A stretch of DNA of 39,979 nucleotides from Phragmitibacter sp. (GTDB taxonomy: Bacteria; Verrucomicrobiota; Verrucomicrobiia; Verrucomicrobiales; Verrucomicrobiaceae), in the NCBI GenBank assembly GCA_025361865.1, contig JANYJH010000025.1, positions 1 to 39,979 of the forward strand. Reading direction: 5' to 3'. A program made the translations under genes and the position numbers. The notes below the pieces were generated by a model. The model had not been told where the DNA came from, made no database searches, and saw only the letters and a program-made list of their open reading frames with translations. Shown here one piece after another: positions 24,362-32,144 of this stretch (position 1 is the stretch's first letter; every line of letters starts with the position of its first letter).

Positions 24362-26020
24362 TCAATGCTCCGACCGATCATTGCGCAAGATTTGAAGCGC
24401 CAAGGCCAAGCCGCCGCCAGTCGCGAGGAAGAAAAAGAGCATGGCCACGCCGGGATAGCCAAAGATGCGGAAGGGTGTGTCCACGCGCATGAGCAGAGAT
24501 GCCCCCACGATCAGGGAGGCGAGGATAAGGCCCAGGGTAATGCGATTCGCAATCTTTTGCAGCGTAGTGACGATGAGCGTTTCATTGAAGGAATCGACCT
24601 TCACCCGCAGCTTGTTTTCAGCGACGAGATCTAGCAGTTGATTGAGACGGCTGGGCAACTTCTCCAAGAATTCCTTCCCCTCTAGCATCAGGCCGAAAAG
24701 GTTTCCCGATGAGAATCCTTTCAGCGCCTGCTCATGCATGATCTCGGCAGAGTTACGCCTTACGGATTCATTCGGATCAAACTCGGGCGAGAGGGTGCGG
24801 CCCACCAGATCGAGATTGAGCAGGGTCTTACCGAGCATGGTGAATTCAGGTGGGACACGCAAGTTGCACTCGCCAGCGATGCGCTGCACATCCAGCAGGA
24901 CGCGACCAATCTGAAGCTCTTGCAGGTTCGCGGTGCGCTGTTGATTGACGAGATCAGCGAGGTTGCGTTTGAAAGTAAGAGTATCGTAGTCTTCGGCGCG
25001 CTCGCCCATTTTTTCAGCGATCTGGGCAGCGCGATCCCCATTGCCTTCGCTGATGCTGAGCAGAAGCTTGAGCAACTGATCTTGCATGGCCGATCCAATG
25101 CGGCCCACCATGCCGAGATCGAGCAGGGCAATCTGGTGATCCTCGGTGAGGAAGACATTGCCGGGGTGCGGATCAGCATGAAAGACGCCTATGACGAGAA
25201 TTTGATGCAGATACGCTTTGAAGAGTTCTTCAGCGAGGGCATCTCCATCCACATCCAACCGGACGAGAGGACTAAACTTGGTGATCTTCTGACCGGAGAC
25301 ATGCTCCATCGTGAGCACCCGACCGGATGAGTAATCCTCCACCGGCGCGGGGATGAGGATGCGTTTGAAGTTCGCGAGGTGCTCGCGCATGAGCCGTAGA
25401 TTGGCCGCTTCGAGGCGGTAGTCGAGTTCCCGAAGCAGGGACTTGCGCAATTCTTCGACGATCAAAGTCAGTCCATATCGGCGACCGAAATCCGTGTGCG
25501 CGTCCATGAACTGAGCAAGTTCAGACATAGCTTCTAAATCTTCCGAGACGGTTTCACGAGCGTCTGGGCGCTGGACCTTGACGACCACCTGCTGCCCGCT
25601 TCGCAGCACAGCTCTATGGACTTGTCCAAGGGAAGCCGCAGCGATGGGGACGGGGTCGAACTCAAGGAAGGCTTTGGATATTCTCGCCCCAATTTCGACC
25701 GCCACTATGGCTTGCACTTGAGAAAAAGGAAATGGTTCAACGCCGTCCTGAAGCCGCGAGAGAGCATCCATGTAGCCCTGAGGCACGAAGTCTGAGCGCG
25801 TGGAAAGGAGCTGCGCGAGCTTGATATAAGTGGGGCCAAGCTTTTCGATATCCTTAGCCAGTTCCTTGGCTTCCAGCGGGACGGGTTGGGCAGGCGCGTG
25901 GGGCAGGGGATCGTCAATGATGGGCGCTTCTTTGATGAGATCGCCGTGCCCATATTTATGAAACAGCATCAGCAGATCACGGTAGCGTTTGAGGTTTTGC
26001 GGCTTGAGGGAAAGGCTCAT
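24362..26020 (-). CDS. ABC1/UbiB-family atypical kinase
   Basis: The 552-residue protein has the ABC1/AarF/UbiB core: KLGPTYIKLAQLLSTR (the family's KxGQ region, here K67-L-A-Q), the Ala-rich loop AAASLGQVHRA, VVVKVQRP (ATP-binding Lys), FHADPHPGN (catalytic loop) and LLDLGMVG (metal Asp). Two hydrophobic C-terminal helices (about 490-512 and 522-545) anchor it to the membrane. Family members support ubiquinone or other isoprenoid-lipid metabolism as ATPases rather than protein kinases. No ubiquinone gene is nearby. The Gly-to-Ala change in the KxGQ motif is unusual. It may lead the row with the zinc-ribbon, FAD-Rieske and EEP genes. Confidence 0.94.
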   Translation of the reverse strand: MSLSLKPQNLKRYRDLLMLFHKYGHGDLIKEAPIIDDPLPHAPAQPVPLEAKELAKDIEKLGPTYIKLAQLLSTRSDFVPQGYMDALSRLQDGVEPFPFSQVQAIVAVEIGARISKAFLEFDPVPIAAASLGQVHRAVLRSGQQVVVKVQRPDARETVSEDLEAMSELAQFMDAHTDFGRRYGLTLIVEELRKSLLRELDYRLEAANLRLMREHLANFKRILIPAPVEDYSSGRVLTMEHVSGQKITKFSPLVRLDVDGDALAEELFKAYLHQILVIGVFHADPHPGNVFLTEDHQIALLDLGMVGRIGSAMQDQLLKLLLSISEGNGDRAAQIAEKMGERAEDYDTLTFKRNLADLVNQQRTANLQELQIGRVLLDVQRIAGECNLRVPPEFTMLGKTLLNLDLVGRTLSPEFDPNESVRRNSAEIMHEQALKGFSSGNLFGLMLEGKEFLEKLPSRLNQLLDLVAENKLRVKVDSFNETLIVTTLQKIANRITLGLILASLIVGASLLMRVDTPFRIFGYPGVAMLFFFLATGGGLALALQILRNDRSEH

Positions 26021-26147
26021 AAATTCAGGATTGAGTTTGTTGCTTGCTCCAACATATCGCGTCCTGCCAAGTAGGTGGTCTTGAGCCTTTGCATCTTTCC
26101 ACTAAGGAGACATCCAATGTCAGGGCGAAATTCGATGGAATGGCGAG

Positions 26148-28319
26148 ATGCACTTCCAATCCCCCAACAGCCCTCCCATTTCACTTCCCGCTATCAATGC
26201 GGAAACGCTCGTTCGTCCCGGTCAACCCCATCCCTTAGGGGCCACGATCACGGAAGAGGGCGTGAACTTCGCGGTCTTCTCTGCGAATGCGACGAAGATC
26301 GAACTCTGTCTTTTCGACGGACCGAAGCAGCAGAAAGAAACTCGTTTTGAACTGCCGGAACGGACCAATAACATCTGGCATGGTCTGTTCCCCAACCTTA
26401 AGGCGGGGCAGTTGTATGGCTATCGCGTGCATGGCCCTTATCGTCCTGAAGATGGGCATCGGTTTAATGCGAACAAGGTCTTGCTGGACCCGTATGCGAA
26501 GGCCATAGGCCGTCCGCTCGTGCGCTGGGGGCCGGAGGTCTTCGGCTATCGCTTGGCTTCGGCTTCACGCGCTGATTTGAGCTTTAGCCGACACAGTTCC
26601 GCTTCCGTCGCCCCACTAGGGATGGTCATGGATACGCAGTTTGATTGGGGTGACGATACGCAGCCTCAGACTCCGTGGCATCGCACTATGATCTACGAAG
26701 CTCATGTGAAGGGCTTCACGAAGAGGCTCGAAACGCTGCCCGAGCATCTGCGGGGAACTTATGCGGGCTTGGCCTCGGATGAGGCGATGGATTACCTGAC
26801 CAAGCTGGGAGTCACGGCTGTCGAACTGCTGCCTGTGCATCATCATCTGGATGACTCGTTTTTGTTGGATCGCGGACTGAAGAACTACTGGGGCTACAAC
26901 ACGTTATCATTCTTTGCCTTTGAGCCGAGCTATGCCTCGACGCCTGATCCCCACGCGGCCATGCGGGAGTTCAAGGGTATGGTCAAACGGCTGCATCAGG
27001 CCGGAATCGAAGTCATCCTAGATGTGGTTTACAATCACACCGCAGAGGGCAATGAGCGCGGCCCGACGCTCTCATTCCGAGGCTTGGACAATGCTTCCTA
27101 CTATCGGCTCTCAGAGCAGTCGCGACGTTACTACGATGACTTCACAGGCTGTGGAAACACCCTGGGTATGCACGATCCAGCGTGCTTGCGTCTGCTCATG
27201 GACAGCCTCCGCTACTGGGTCACGGAGATGCATGTGGATGGCTTCCGCTTTGATCTGGCCAGTGCGCTAGCGCGAGAACTCTACGGTTGGGATAAGCTGG
27301 GATCGTTCTTTGATGCCATCGCGCAAGACCCTGTGCTTTGCACCGTGAAGCTCATCGCAGAGCCGTGGGATCTCGGTATGGGCGGCTATCAGGTGGGAAA
27401 CTTTCCTACGGGCTGGGTCGAGTGGAACGGGAAGTATCGCGATGAAGTCCGACGCTTCTGGAAAGGCACGGACACGGCCAGTGAACTCGCGGGCAGACTA
27501 AGTGGAAGTGCTGATCTCTATCAGCACAGCGGGCGTCACCCTCATGCAAGTATCAACTTCATTACTGCGCATGACGGCTTCTGTCTGCGTGATCTGGTGA
27601 GCTATAATGACAAGCACAATGAGGCCAATGGCGAAGAGAATCGCGATGGGGCGAACGATAACGAGAGCTGGAACTGTGGCGCGGAGGGTGACCCCGCGCC
27701 GGAGGAGGTGATGACCCTGCGTTTACGTCAGGCGAAGAACTTTCTAGCCACACTCTTCCTGTCTCAAGGAGTGCCCATGATGCTGGCTGGCGATGAACGC
27801 TGGCACACCCAGGGTGGCTGCAACAACGCTTACTGTCAGGACAACGACATCTCTTGGCTCTCCTGGAATCTGGAGGGGCCAGCGCAGGAACTACTGGAGT
27901 TCACGCGCACGCTCATCGCGCTTCGCAAAGAGCAACCCGTCCTCACGAGGAAGCATTTCCTGACGGGTCAACCAGCGGGTGAGAACTTGCCGAAGGATGT
28001 CATTTGGTGGAACTCTGAAGGTCGCGAAATGGAGGATGAAGATTGGCAGGAGTCCTTCACGCGTTGCTTCGCCATGATCCTTCCTGGTGCGGCCCTCACG
28101 GAGATCGGCCAGGATGGGAGGCCGCGTTTCAGTGACTCCCTGATGATCCTGATGAACGCCCATCATGAAGACCTGAACTTCATCCTTCCTCCCACGGATC
28201 AGCAGCCATGGGAATGTCGTTTGTCCACGGTCGCTTTAGCTCCGCATGAAGCTCAAAACGACCTTCCCCAGATCATCATCCCCGCGCGTTCCCTAGCCGT
28301 CTTTACCGCGAAAGAGTAG
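26148..28319 (+). CDS. glgX: Glycogen debranching enzyme GlgX (GH13)
   Basis: The 723-residue protein has an N-terminal CBM48-like domain (PHPLGATITEEGVNFAVFS) and a GH13 barrel with all four conserved regions: DVVYNHTAEGN, VDGFRFDLAS (nucleophile D369), LIAEPWD (acid/base E405) and FITAHDG. The MYEAHVKGFT-like and GYNTLSFFA parts fit isoamylase/GlgX, which removes phosphorylase-limit branches during glycogen breakdown in the cytosol. No other glycogen gene is in view. The ATG at 26148 gives a normal N terminus but lacks a good ribosome site; the strong AAGGAG at 26104-26109 faces an out-of-frame ATG at 26117. The gene ends with a 17-base overlap with the convergent peptidase gene. Confidence 0.95.
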   Translation: MHFQSPNSPPISLPAINAETLVRPGQPHPLGATITEEGVNFAVFSANATKIELCLFDGPKQQKETRFELPERTNNIWHGLFPNLKAGQLYGYRVHGPYRPEDGHRFNANKVLLDPYAKAIGRPLVRWGPEVFGYRLASASRADLSFSRHSSASVAPLGMVMDTQFDWGDDTQPQTPWHRTMIYEAHVKGFTKRLETLPEHLRGTYAGLASDEAMDYLTKLGVTAVELLPVHHHLDDSFLLDRGLKNYWGYNTLSFFAFEPSYASTPDPHAAMREFKGMVKRLHQAGIEVILDVVYNHTAEGNERGPTLSFRGLDNASYYRLSEQSRRYYDDFTGCGNTLGMHDPACLRLLMDSLRYWVTEMHVDGFRFDLASALARELYGWDKLGSFFDAIAQDPVLCTVKLIAEPWDLGMGGYQVGNFPTGWVEWNGKYRDEVRRFWKGTDTASELAGRLSGSADLYQHSGRHPHASINFITAHDGFCLRDLVSYNDKHNEANGEENRDGANDNESWNCGAEGDPAPEEVMTLRLRQAKNFLATLFLSQGVPMMLAGDERWHTQGGCNNAYCQDNDISWLSWNLEGPAQELLEFTRTLIALRKEQPVLTRKHFLTGQPAGENLPKDVIWWNSEGREMEDEDWQESFTRCFAMILPGAALTEIGQDGRPRFSDSLMILMNAHHEDLNFILPPTDQQPWECRLSTVALAPHEAQNDLPQIIIPARSLAVFTAKE

Positions 28320-29364
28320 CTGTTGGCAGGTGATGGCAGACGCAATGCACAAAGTAGAGCTTCTCCATCACCTTAGCCGATAAGACGAAGGGATACAGCG
28401 GACGCTGCCCAAAGGACTGCGAGACTTCATTAAGTCCAGGAGACATCCTTGACCACTGGTGAATGAGGGAGATGAAGGCGTCGTATTGTTGGTTACCGTA
28501 AGGATCGGGAAGCTCAGGGATCGTCCATTCGAGATCCTTCACCTTCAGCGGACAGGTGCGTGGATTGTCCAATCCGAAGGACTGCGCCGTCTCCACCGCA
28601 TCTATGATCAGGAAGTAATGAGCCCACGTTTCAGCCCAGTCTTCCCACGGGTGCATGGTGGCATAGGCTGTGATGAAGGACGTTTCCCAGCCTATGGGAG
28701 CGCCTTGGTTATAGTGGACCCTAATGGCGGCATCGTAATCCACGCTCTCATCTCCAAAGACGCCACGGAAGACCTGATGAAGCTCGATATTCAGCTTGGG
28801 ATCATCAAACCACAGCCACCAAAAGTAGTGGGCAATCTCGTGACGGAAATGTCCGAGCAAGGTCCGATAAGGCTCACCCAAATTCTCTCGGTTAAGTTCA
28901 CGAATCGCATCATCCGCCTCTTCGATGTTCAAGGTGATGATGCCAAAGTCATGGCCCGTGAGCACAGGCTGATTGGGTTGTGGAGATAGAAAATCGAAGA
29001 CCAGTCCGCGCTGTGATTCCTTGCGTGAAGGAATCAAAATCAGGGTCTTAATGAGCGAGTAAAGCGCCCGTCGTTTCGCCGCTTCAATCTTCGCCCAGCG
29101 TGTCTGATTGATGGCCAATGACAAGCTGGGGATCACGCGATTAAGTCGGCAGGAAGGGCACAGCGAAGGCCCATTTCCAGCGGGCACGACCCAGTTGCAC
29201 ACTTGGTAGTCAAAGCCATTGGCACACCTTTGCCATTTTTCTCCGGGCGTGATTTCGACCATCTCCTCTGTTTCATAGTCATAGCCCACTTCACGGGCAC
29301 AGGCCACGCATTGAGAGTTGTCGAAGAAGAGGGTGTTCTGGCATTTGCACGTAAAGTATTTCAT
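28303..29364 (-). CDS. Putative zinc-binding metallopeptidase (COG4307-like)
   Basis: The 353-residue protein starts with a zinc-ribbon segment (TCKCQN, CVAC, then CANG, VCNW and CPSCRLN, about 5-80). The catalytic part carries H175-E-I-A-H179, the HExxH zinc site, in FRHEIAHYFWWLWF, with later acidic and aromatic stretches (WEDWAETWAHYFL) that may give the third ligand. This layout matches a family annotated as putative zinc-binding metallopeptidase; substrates are unknown. No signal peptide is seen, so it is probably cytosolic. It converges on glgX with a 17-base overlap and is divergent from the CsbD-like lipoprotein. Confidence 0.9.
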   Translation of the reverse strand: MKYFTCKCQNTLFFDNSQCVACAREVGYDYETEEMVEITPGEKWQRCANGFDYQVCNWVVPAGNGPSLCPSCRLNRVIPSLSLAINQTRWAKIEAAKRRALYSLIKTLILIPSRKESQRGLVFDFLSPQPNQPVLTGHDFGIITLNIEEADDAIRELNRENLGEPYRTLLGHFRHEIAHYFWWLWFDDPKLNIELHQVFRGVFGDESVDYDAAIRVHYNQGAPIGWETSFITAYATMHPWEDWAETWAHYFLIIDAVETAQSFGLDNPRTCPLKVKDLEWTIPELPDPYGNQQYDAFISLIHQWSRMSPGLNEVSQSFGQRPLYPFVLSAKVMEKLYFVHCVCHHLPTATLSR

Positions 29365-29524
29365 TTACTGACGATCTTCGTATCTCGCCCAGTGCTTGGC
29401 TGTTGCCATGATAAATAAACACGCTGGAGATCGCCAGACACGTCCAAGTGAAAACCCATATGCGATTACTGGGGTGAATTGCTGATGAAAAGTCATCCGC
29501 ATACCAACCAACATCCATCAAATC

Positions 29525-29869
29525 ATGAAAATGAACTTCCTCTTATTAACAGCAGTCTGCATGACGGCTCTTCTGAGTTGCCGTGAAAACAAAACGGAAC
29601 GTGTCCGCGTTATCGAAACATCGGATGTCAAAGAGTCAGTAAAGGAGCGAGCGGAGGATCTGCGGGATAACGTGCATGCCTCGCCCGGCAAGCTCGCTTG
29701 GAAAGGAAACTGGAACGAGGTCAAAGGTGGCTTAAAGAAGAAATTCGGACAGCTCACAGATGACGACTTGCTCTATCAGGAGGGCAAGGAAGATGAACTT
29801 CTCGGTCGCTTGCAGCAGAAGTTGGGTAAGACGCGATCTGAGGTCGAAGACATTCTGTCCACGCGATAA
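29525..29869 (+). CDS. CsbD-domain lipoprotein
   Basis: This 114-residue protein has an N-terminal lipoprotein signal (hydrophobic [11 protein letters not shown] with lipobox LLSC, Cys at about 19). After a charged linker comes a CsbD-like domain (about 62-112: [20 protein letters not shown], then [17 protein letters not shown]). CsbD proteins are small stress-induced proteins usually lacking a signal, so this membrane-anchored form is unusual. The start may be the ATG at 29525 or the one at 29531. It precedes an ECF sigma factor gene by 187 bases, with a probable terminator between. Confidence 0.88.
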   Translation: MKMNFLLLTAVCMTALLSCRENKTERVRVIETSDVKESVKERAEDLRDNVHASPGKLAWKGNWNEVKGGLKKKFGQLTDDDLLYQEGKEDELLGRLQQKLGKTRSEVEDILSTR

Positions 29870-29900
29870 ATACGGTCAGTCCCGGCGCGCATATTACTGA

Positions 29901-29942
29901 AATCGGCGGTGTTCCTCGTGGGCCCCGTCGATTTTTCGTTTC
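29901..29942 (+). terminator. Probable terminator after the CsbD-like lipoprotein gene
   Basis: A 9-bp stem with one G-U pair (29901-29909 with 29925-29933) starts 32 bases after the stop and runs into TTTCGTTTC. The loop is long (15), so the call is moderate. It would separate csbD from the sigma factor gene. Confidence 0.5.
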
Positions 29943-30041
29943 AAGACATGAATACGGAGTTCGCATCCCCCCGAAGCAATGAGCGCAATCTGGAGGATAA
30001 AGCCCTCATGGTGTGCCCCGATTGCGGAAAAAGCGGTCAAA

Positions 30042-30056
30042 TGTTCAGTGTTCAGC
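30042..30056 (+). repeat. TTCAG repeat unit before the sigma factor start
   Basis: TGTTCAGTGTTCAGC ends directly at the sigma factor ATG. It resembles the arms of the inverted repeat at 16004-16101, which are made of the same TTCAG pairs, and hints at a dispersed short repeat. Confidence 0.45.
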
Positions 30057-30674
30057 ATGAATGCAACCCTCGAACATATTCACGAAACCGAATCTGCTAG
30101 CGACGAAGAATTAATGGCCGCATTGGCCCAAGGCAACTCTGGACACGCCCTCCAGGCGCTCTACGACCGCTACCGCGCCCTCTTGCGCAGCGTCGTGATG
30201 CGTATTATGCAGGATGAGGCGGAAGCCGACGACATCTTACAGGACGTCTTCATTCAAGTCTGGGGGCGTGCCTCCAACTATTCGCCTGATAAAGGAAGGC
30301 TCCAAGCATGGCTCATCGTAATGGCTCGTCGTCGCGCCTGGGATCGTCTCAGACAGCGCTATGCCTATCGCAGAATGACCACCACCTTTGAGGAACAAGA
30401 ACGCCCCTTTGATGGGTCACGAGGGAAATGCCATGTGGAGCAGGAAGTGGGCAGCAATGATCTGCGTGATGTCCTCTGCCAGATGCTCCGCAAGCTTCCG
30501 CAAGAACAAGCCGAAGCCGTGGAACTAGCCTTCTTCGAGGGCCGGAGTCAGCGCGACATCGCCGCTTACCTGCGCCTTCCTTTGGGAACCGTCAAAACGC
30601 GTATTGAACTGGGGCTCTCCAAACTTGAAAAAGCCATGCAAGGCCTTGGCGAGATTGAGCATTGGGTGGCCTAG
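30057..30674 (+). CDS. ECF-type RNA polymerase sigma factor
   Basis: The 205-residue protein has sigma-70 region 2 (about 22-90: LYDRYRALLRSVVMRIM, DEAEADDILQDVFIQVW, LQAWLIVMARRRAWDRLR) and region 4 (about 140-195: LRKLPQEQAEAVELAFFEGRSQRDIA, LPLGTVKTRIELGLSKLEK). It lacks regions 1 and 3, as ECF factors do. I chose the ATG at 30057 since residues before it are not sigma-like. No anti-sigma gene follows: the next gene, 21 bases on, is a hydrolase lipoprotein. A short upstream frame with a CPDCG motif overlaps the start, but its reality is doubtful. Confidence 0.92.
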   Translation: MNATLEHIHETESASDEELMAALAQGNSGHALQALYDRYRALLRSVVMRIMQDEAEADDILQDVFIQVWGRASNYSPDKGRLQAWLIVMARRRAWDRLRQRYAYRRMTTTFEEQERPFDGSRGKCHVEQEVGSNDLRDVLCQMLRKLPQEQAEAVELAFFEGRSQRDIAAYLRLPLGTVKTRIELGLSKLEKAMQGLGEIEHWVA

Positions 30675-30695
30675 TTAACCAAATATCTCAAACCT

Positions 30696-31565
30696 ATGAA
30701 CGCATCCCGACCTTCGCTCGCCACGCTCTTTCCGCTTAGTAGGCTCGCTTTATTGAGCGCTGTTCTGATGCTCGTGGGCTGCGCCGCCTATGCCCCACCA
30801 CATGCGGGAGAGCGTATTTATCGGGACGTGCTCTTCGCCTCACCGCACGGTCAGGACTTGCATATGGACTTGTATGTTCCACAGACGGCGAAGCCCGCAC
30901 CCGTCGTGGTGTGGATCTTTGGCGGTAGCTGGAAATTCGGCAGCAAGGGCTTCCATGTGAATGTGCGGGAGTTGACCCGTTCCGGTATCGCAGTGGCCTC
31001 GATTCAATACCGTCTCAGCGGCACGGACAAGTATCCCGCTCAACTGGATGACTGCCGCACAGCCGTAGAATGGCTGCGCACGCATGGTCGCGAATACGGC
31101 CTCGATCCCCAGCGCATCGGGCTCAGCGGTGAATCTGCGGGTGGCCATCTGGCAGCACTTTTGGGCACCGTGGAAGGTGCACCGCGTATTCGTGCCGTGT
31201 TCGCCATGTATCCGCCTACGGATCTGGTGACTATGGGTCGCAAATACTCGAAACCAGATAAGGAGAGTGATATTGAAAAGCTCCTGGGTGGGCCGATTGA
31301 GCAAAAGCTGGCACTGGCGCGTGAGGCCAGTCCTGTGAACCACGTCAGTTGCACGTCGCCGCCTTTCCTGATGATGCATGGAAGTCGGGACACGCTCGTG
31401 CCTTTGGAACAAAGCGAAGTCTTGCAGCGTCGGCTTGTTCAAGCTCACGTCGAAGCCAAGCTCATCGTGGTGCCAGATAAAGGCCACTGGTTTAGCCTAG
31501 ATGCGGGCCAGACGGCAGAGGTAGCGCGCTTTTTCCAAAAGCACTTTTCGCAGACGCCTCAATGA
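30696..31565 (+). CDS. Alpha/beta-hydrolase lipoprotein (BD-FAE/esterase type)
   Basis: The 289-residue protein has a lipoprotein signal (LLSAVLMLVGC, Cys at about 29) and an alpha/beta-hydrolase fold. The catalytic triad is S147 (GESAGG), D232 (HGSRDTLVP) and H264 (KGHWF); the oxyanion region reads WIFGGSW instead of the common HGGG form. It resembles BD-FAE-like esterases that deacetylate or cleave small esters. It would sit in the outer membrane or periplasm. It starts 21 bases after the sigma factor stop, so they probably share a transcript, and its end overlaps the convergent DUF3833 gene by 7 bases. Confidence 0.91.
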   Translation: MNASRPSLATLFPLSRLALLSAVLMLVGCAAYAPPHAGERIYRDVLFASPHGQDLHMDLYVPQTAKPAPVVVWIFGGSWKFGSKGFHVNVRELTRSGIAVASIQYRLSGTDKYPAQLDDCRTAVEWLRTHGREYGLDPQRIGLSGESAGGHLAALLGTVEGAPRIRAVFAMYPPTDLVTMGRKYSKPDKESDIEKLLGGPIEQKLALAREASPVNHVSCTSPPFLMMHGSRDTLVPLEQSEVLQRRLVQAHVEAKLIVVPDKGHWFSLDAGQTAEVARFFQKHFSQTPQ

Positions 31566-32116
31566 TCCTTATGGAACAGCTCCGTGATTTCGGTGATGAT
31601 CACACCAGCCTTCGTGATCGTGTCTCGATTCACCATCGTCACGCCATCCGGTTGTAGGAACATCCATTGAGACATGTGAACGTGGCCCAATGGATTGCCA
31701 GGCAGGGCATCCAGTGTGAACTCCAAATGGAAAGCGTTCCCGCTGACCTCTCCGCGAGCCGTGCCCACTATGCCAGTGCCGGTGGCTGAGTAATGACGTT
31801 CATCCAAGCGATGAATCAGCCACGAGCGATGCTTCTTCTTGCCCTCCGCAAACAAAAGCTCTTGCTCGAAATGAAGCGTGCTGCCATCCCATTTTCCGTT
31901 GGTCTCCGTGTGAAGAATCTCCTTCGGCTCGCCCGAACGTTTCTCAAAGATGCCCCATGAGTTGGTGTGACCTGCGAAGTATTTCTCCGGTTTAAAGACG
32001 GGTTTCCCATCCTTAAAAGTTTCCAATGGCTTGCTTGCACAACTGGCAAGAGCCAAGGCCATCGCGGGGATGATAAGAAAACGTGATAGAGCAATGAGCA
32101 GAGATGAAGGCGACAT
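31559..32116 (-). CDS. DUF3833-family lipoprotein
   Basis: The 185-residue protein has a lipoprotein signal (FLIIPAMALALASC, Cys at about 26). The DUF3833 core follows, including YFAGHTNSWGIFEKRSG, WDGSTLHFEQELLFAEG, YSATGTGIVGTARGEVSGNAF and SQWMFLQPDGVTMVNRDTITKAG. Its function is unknown. It is downstream of the AsmA-like gene by 28 bases on the same strand, so the two may be co-expressed. The convergent esterase gene overlaps its end by 7 bases. Confidence 0.88.
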   Translation of the reverse strand: MSPSSLLIALSRFLIIPAMALALASCASKPLETFKDGKPVFKPEKYFAGHTNSWGIFEKRSGEPKEILHTETNGKWDGSTLHFEQELLFAEGKKKHRSWLIHRLDERHYSATGTGIVGTARGEVSGNAFHLEFTLDALPGNPLGHVHMSQWMFLQPDGVTMVNRDTITKAGVIITEITELFHKDH

Positions 32117-32144
32117 AGGTTTTAGAGGTTCGAGTTTGACGGGA

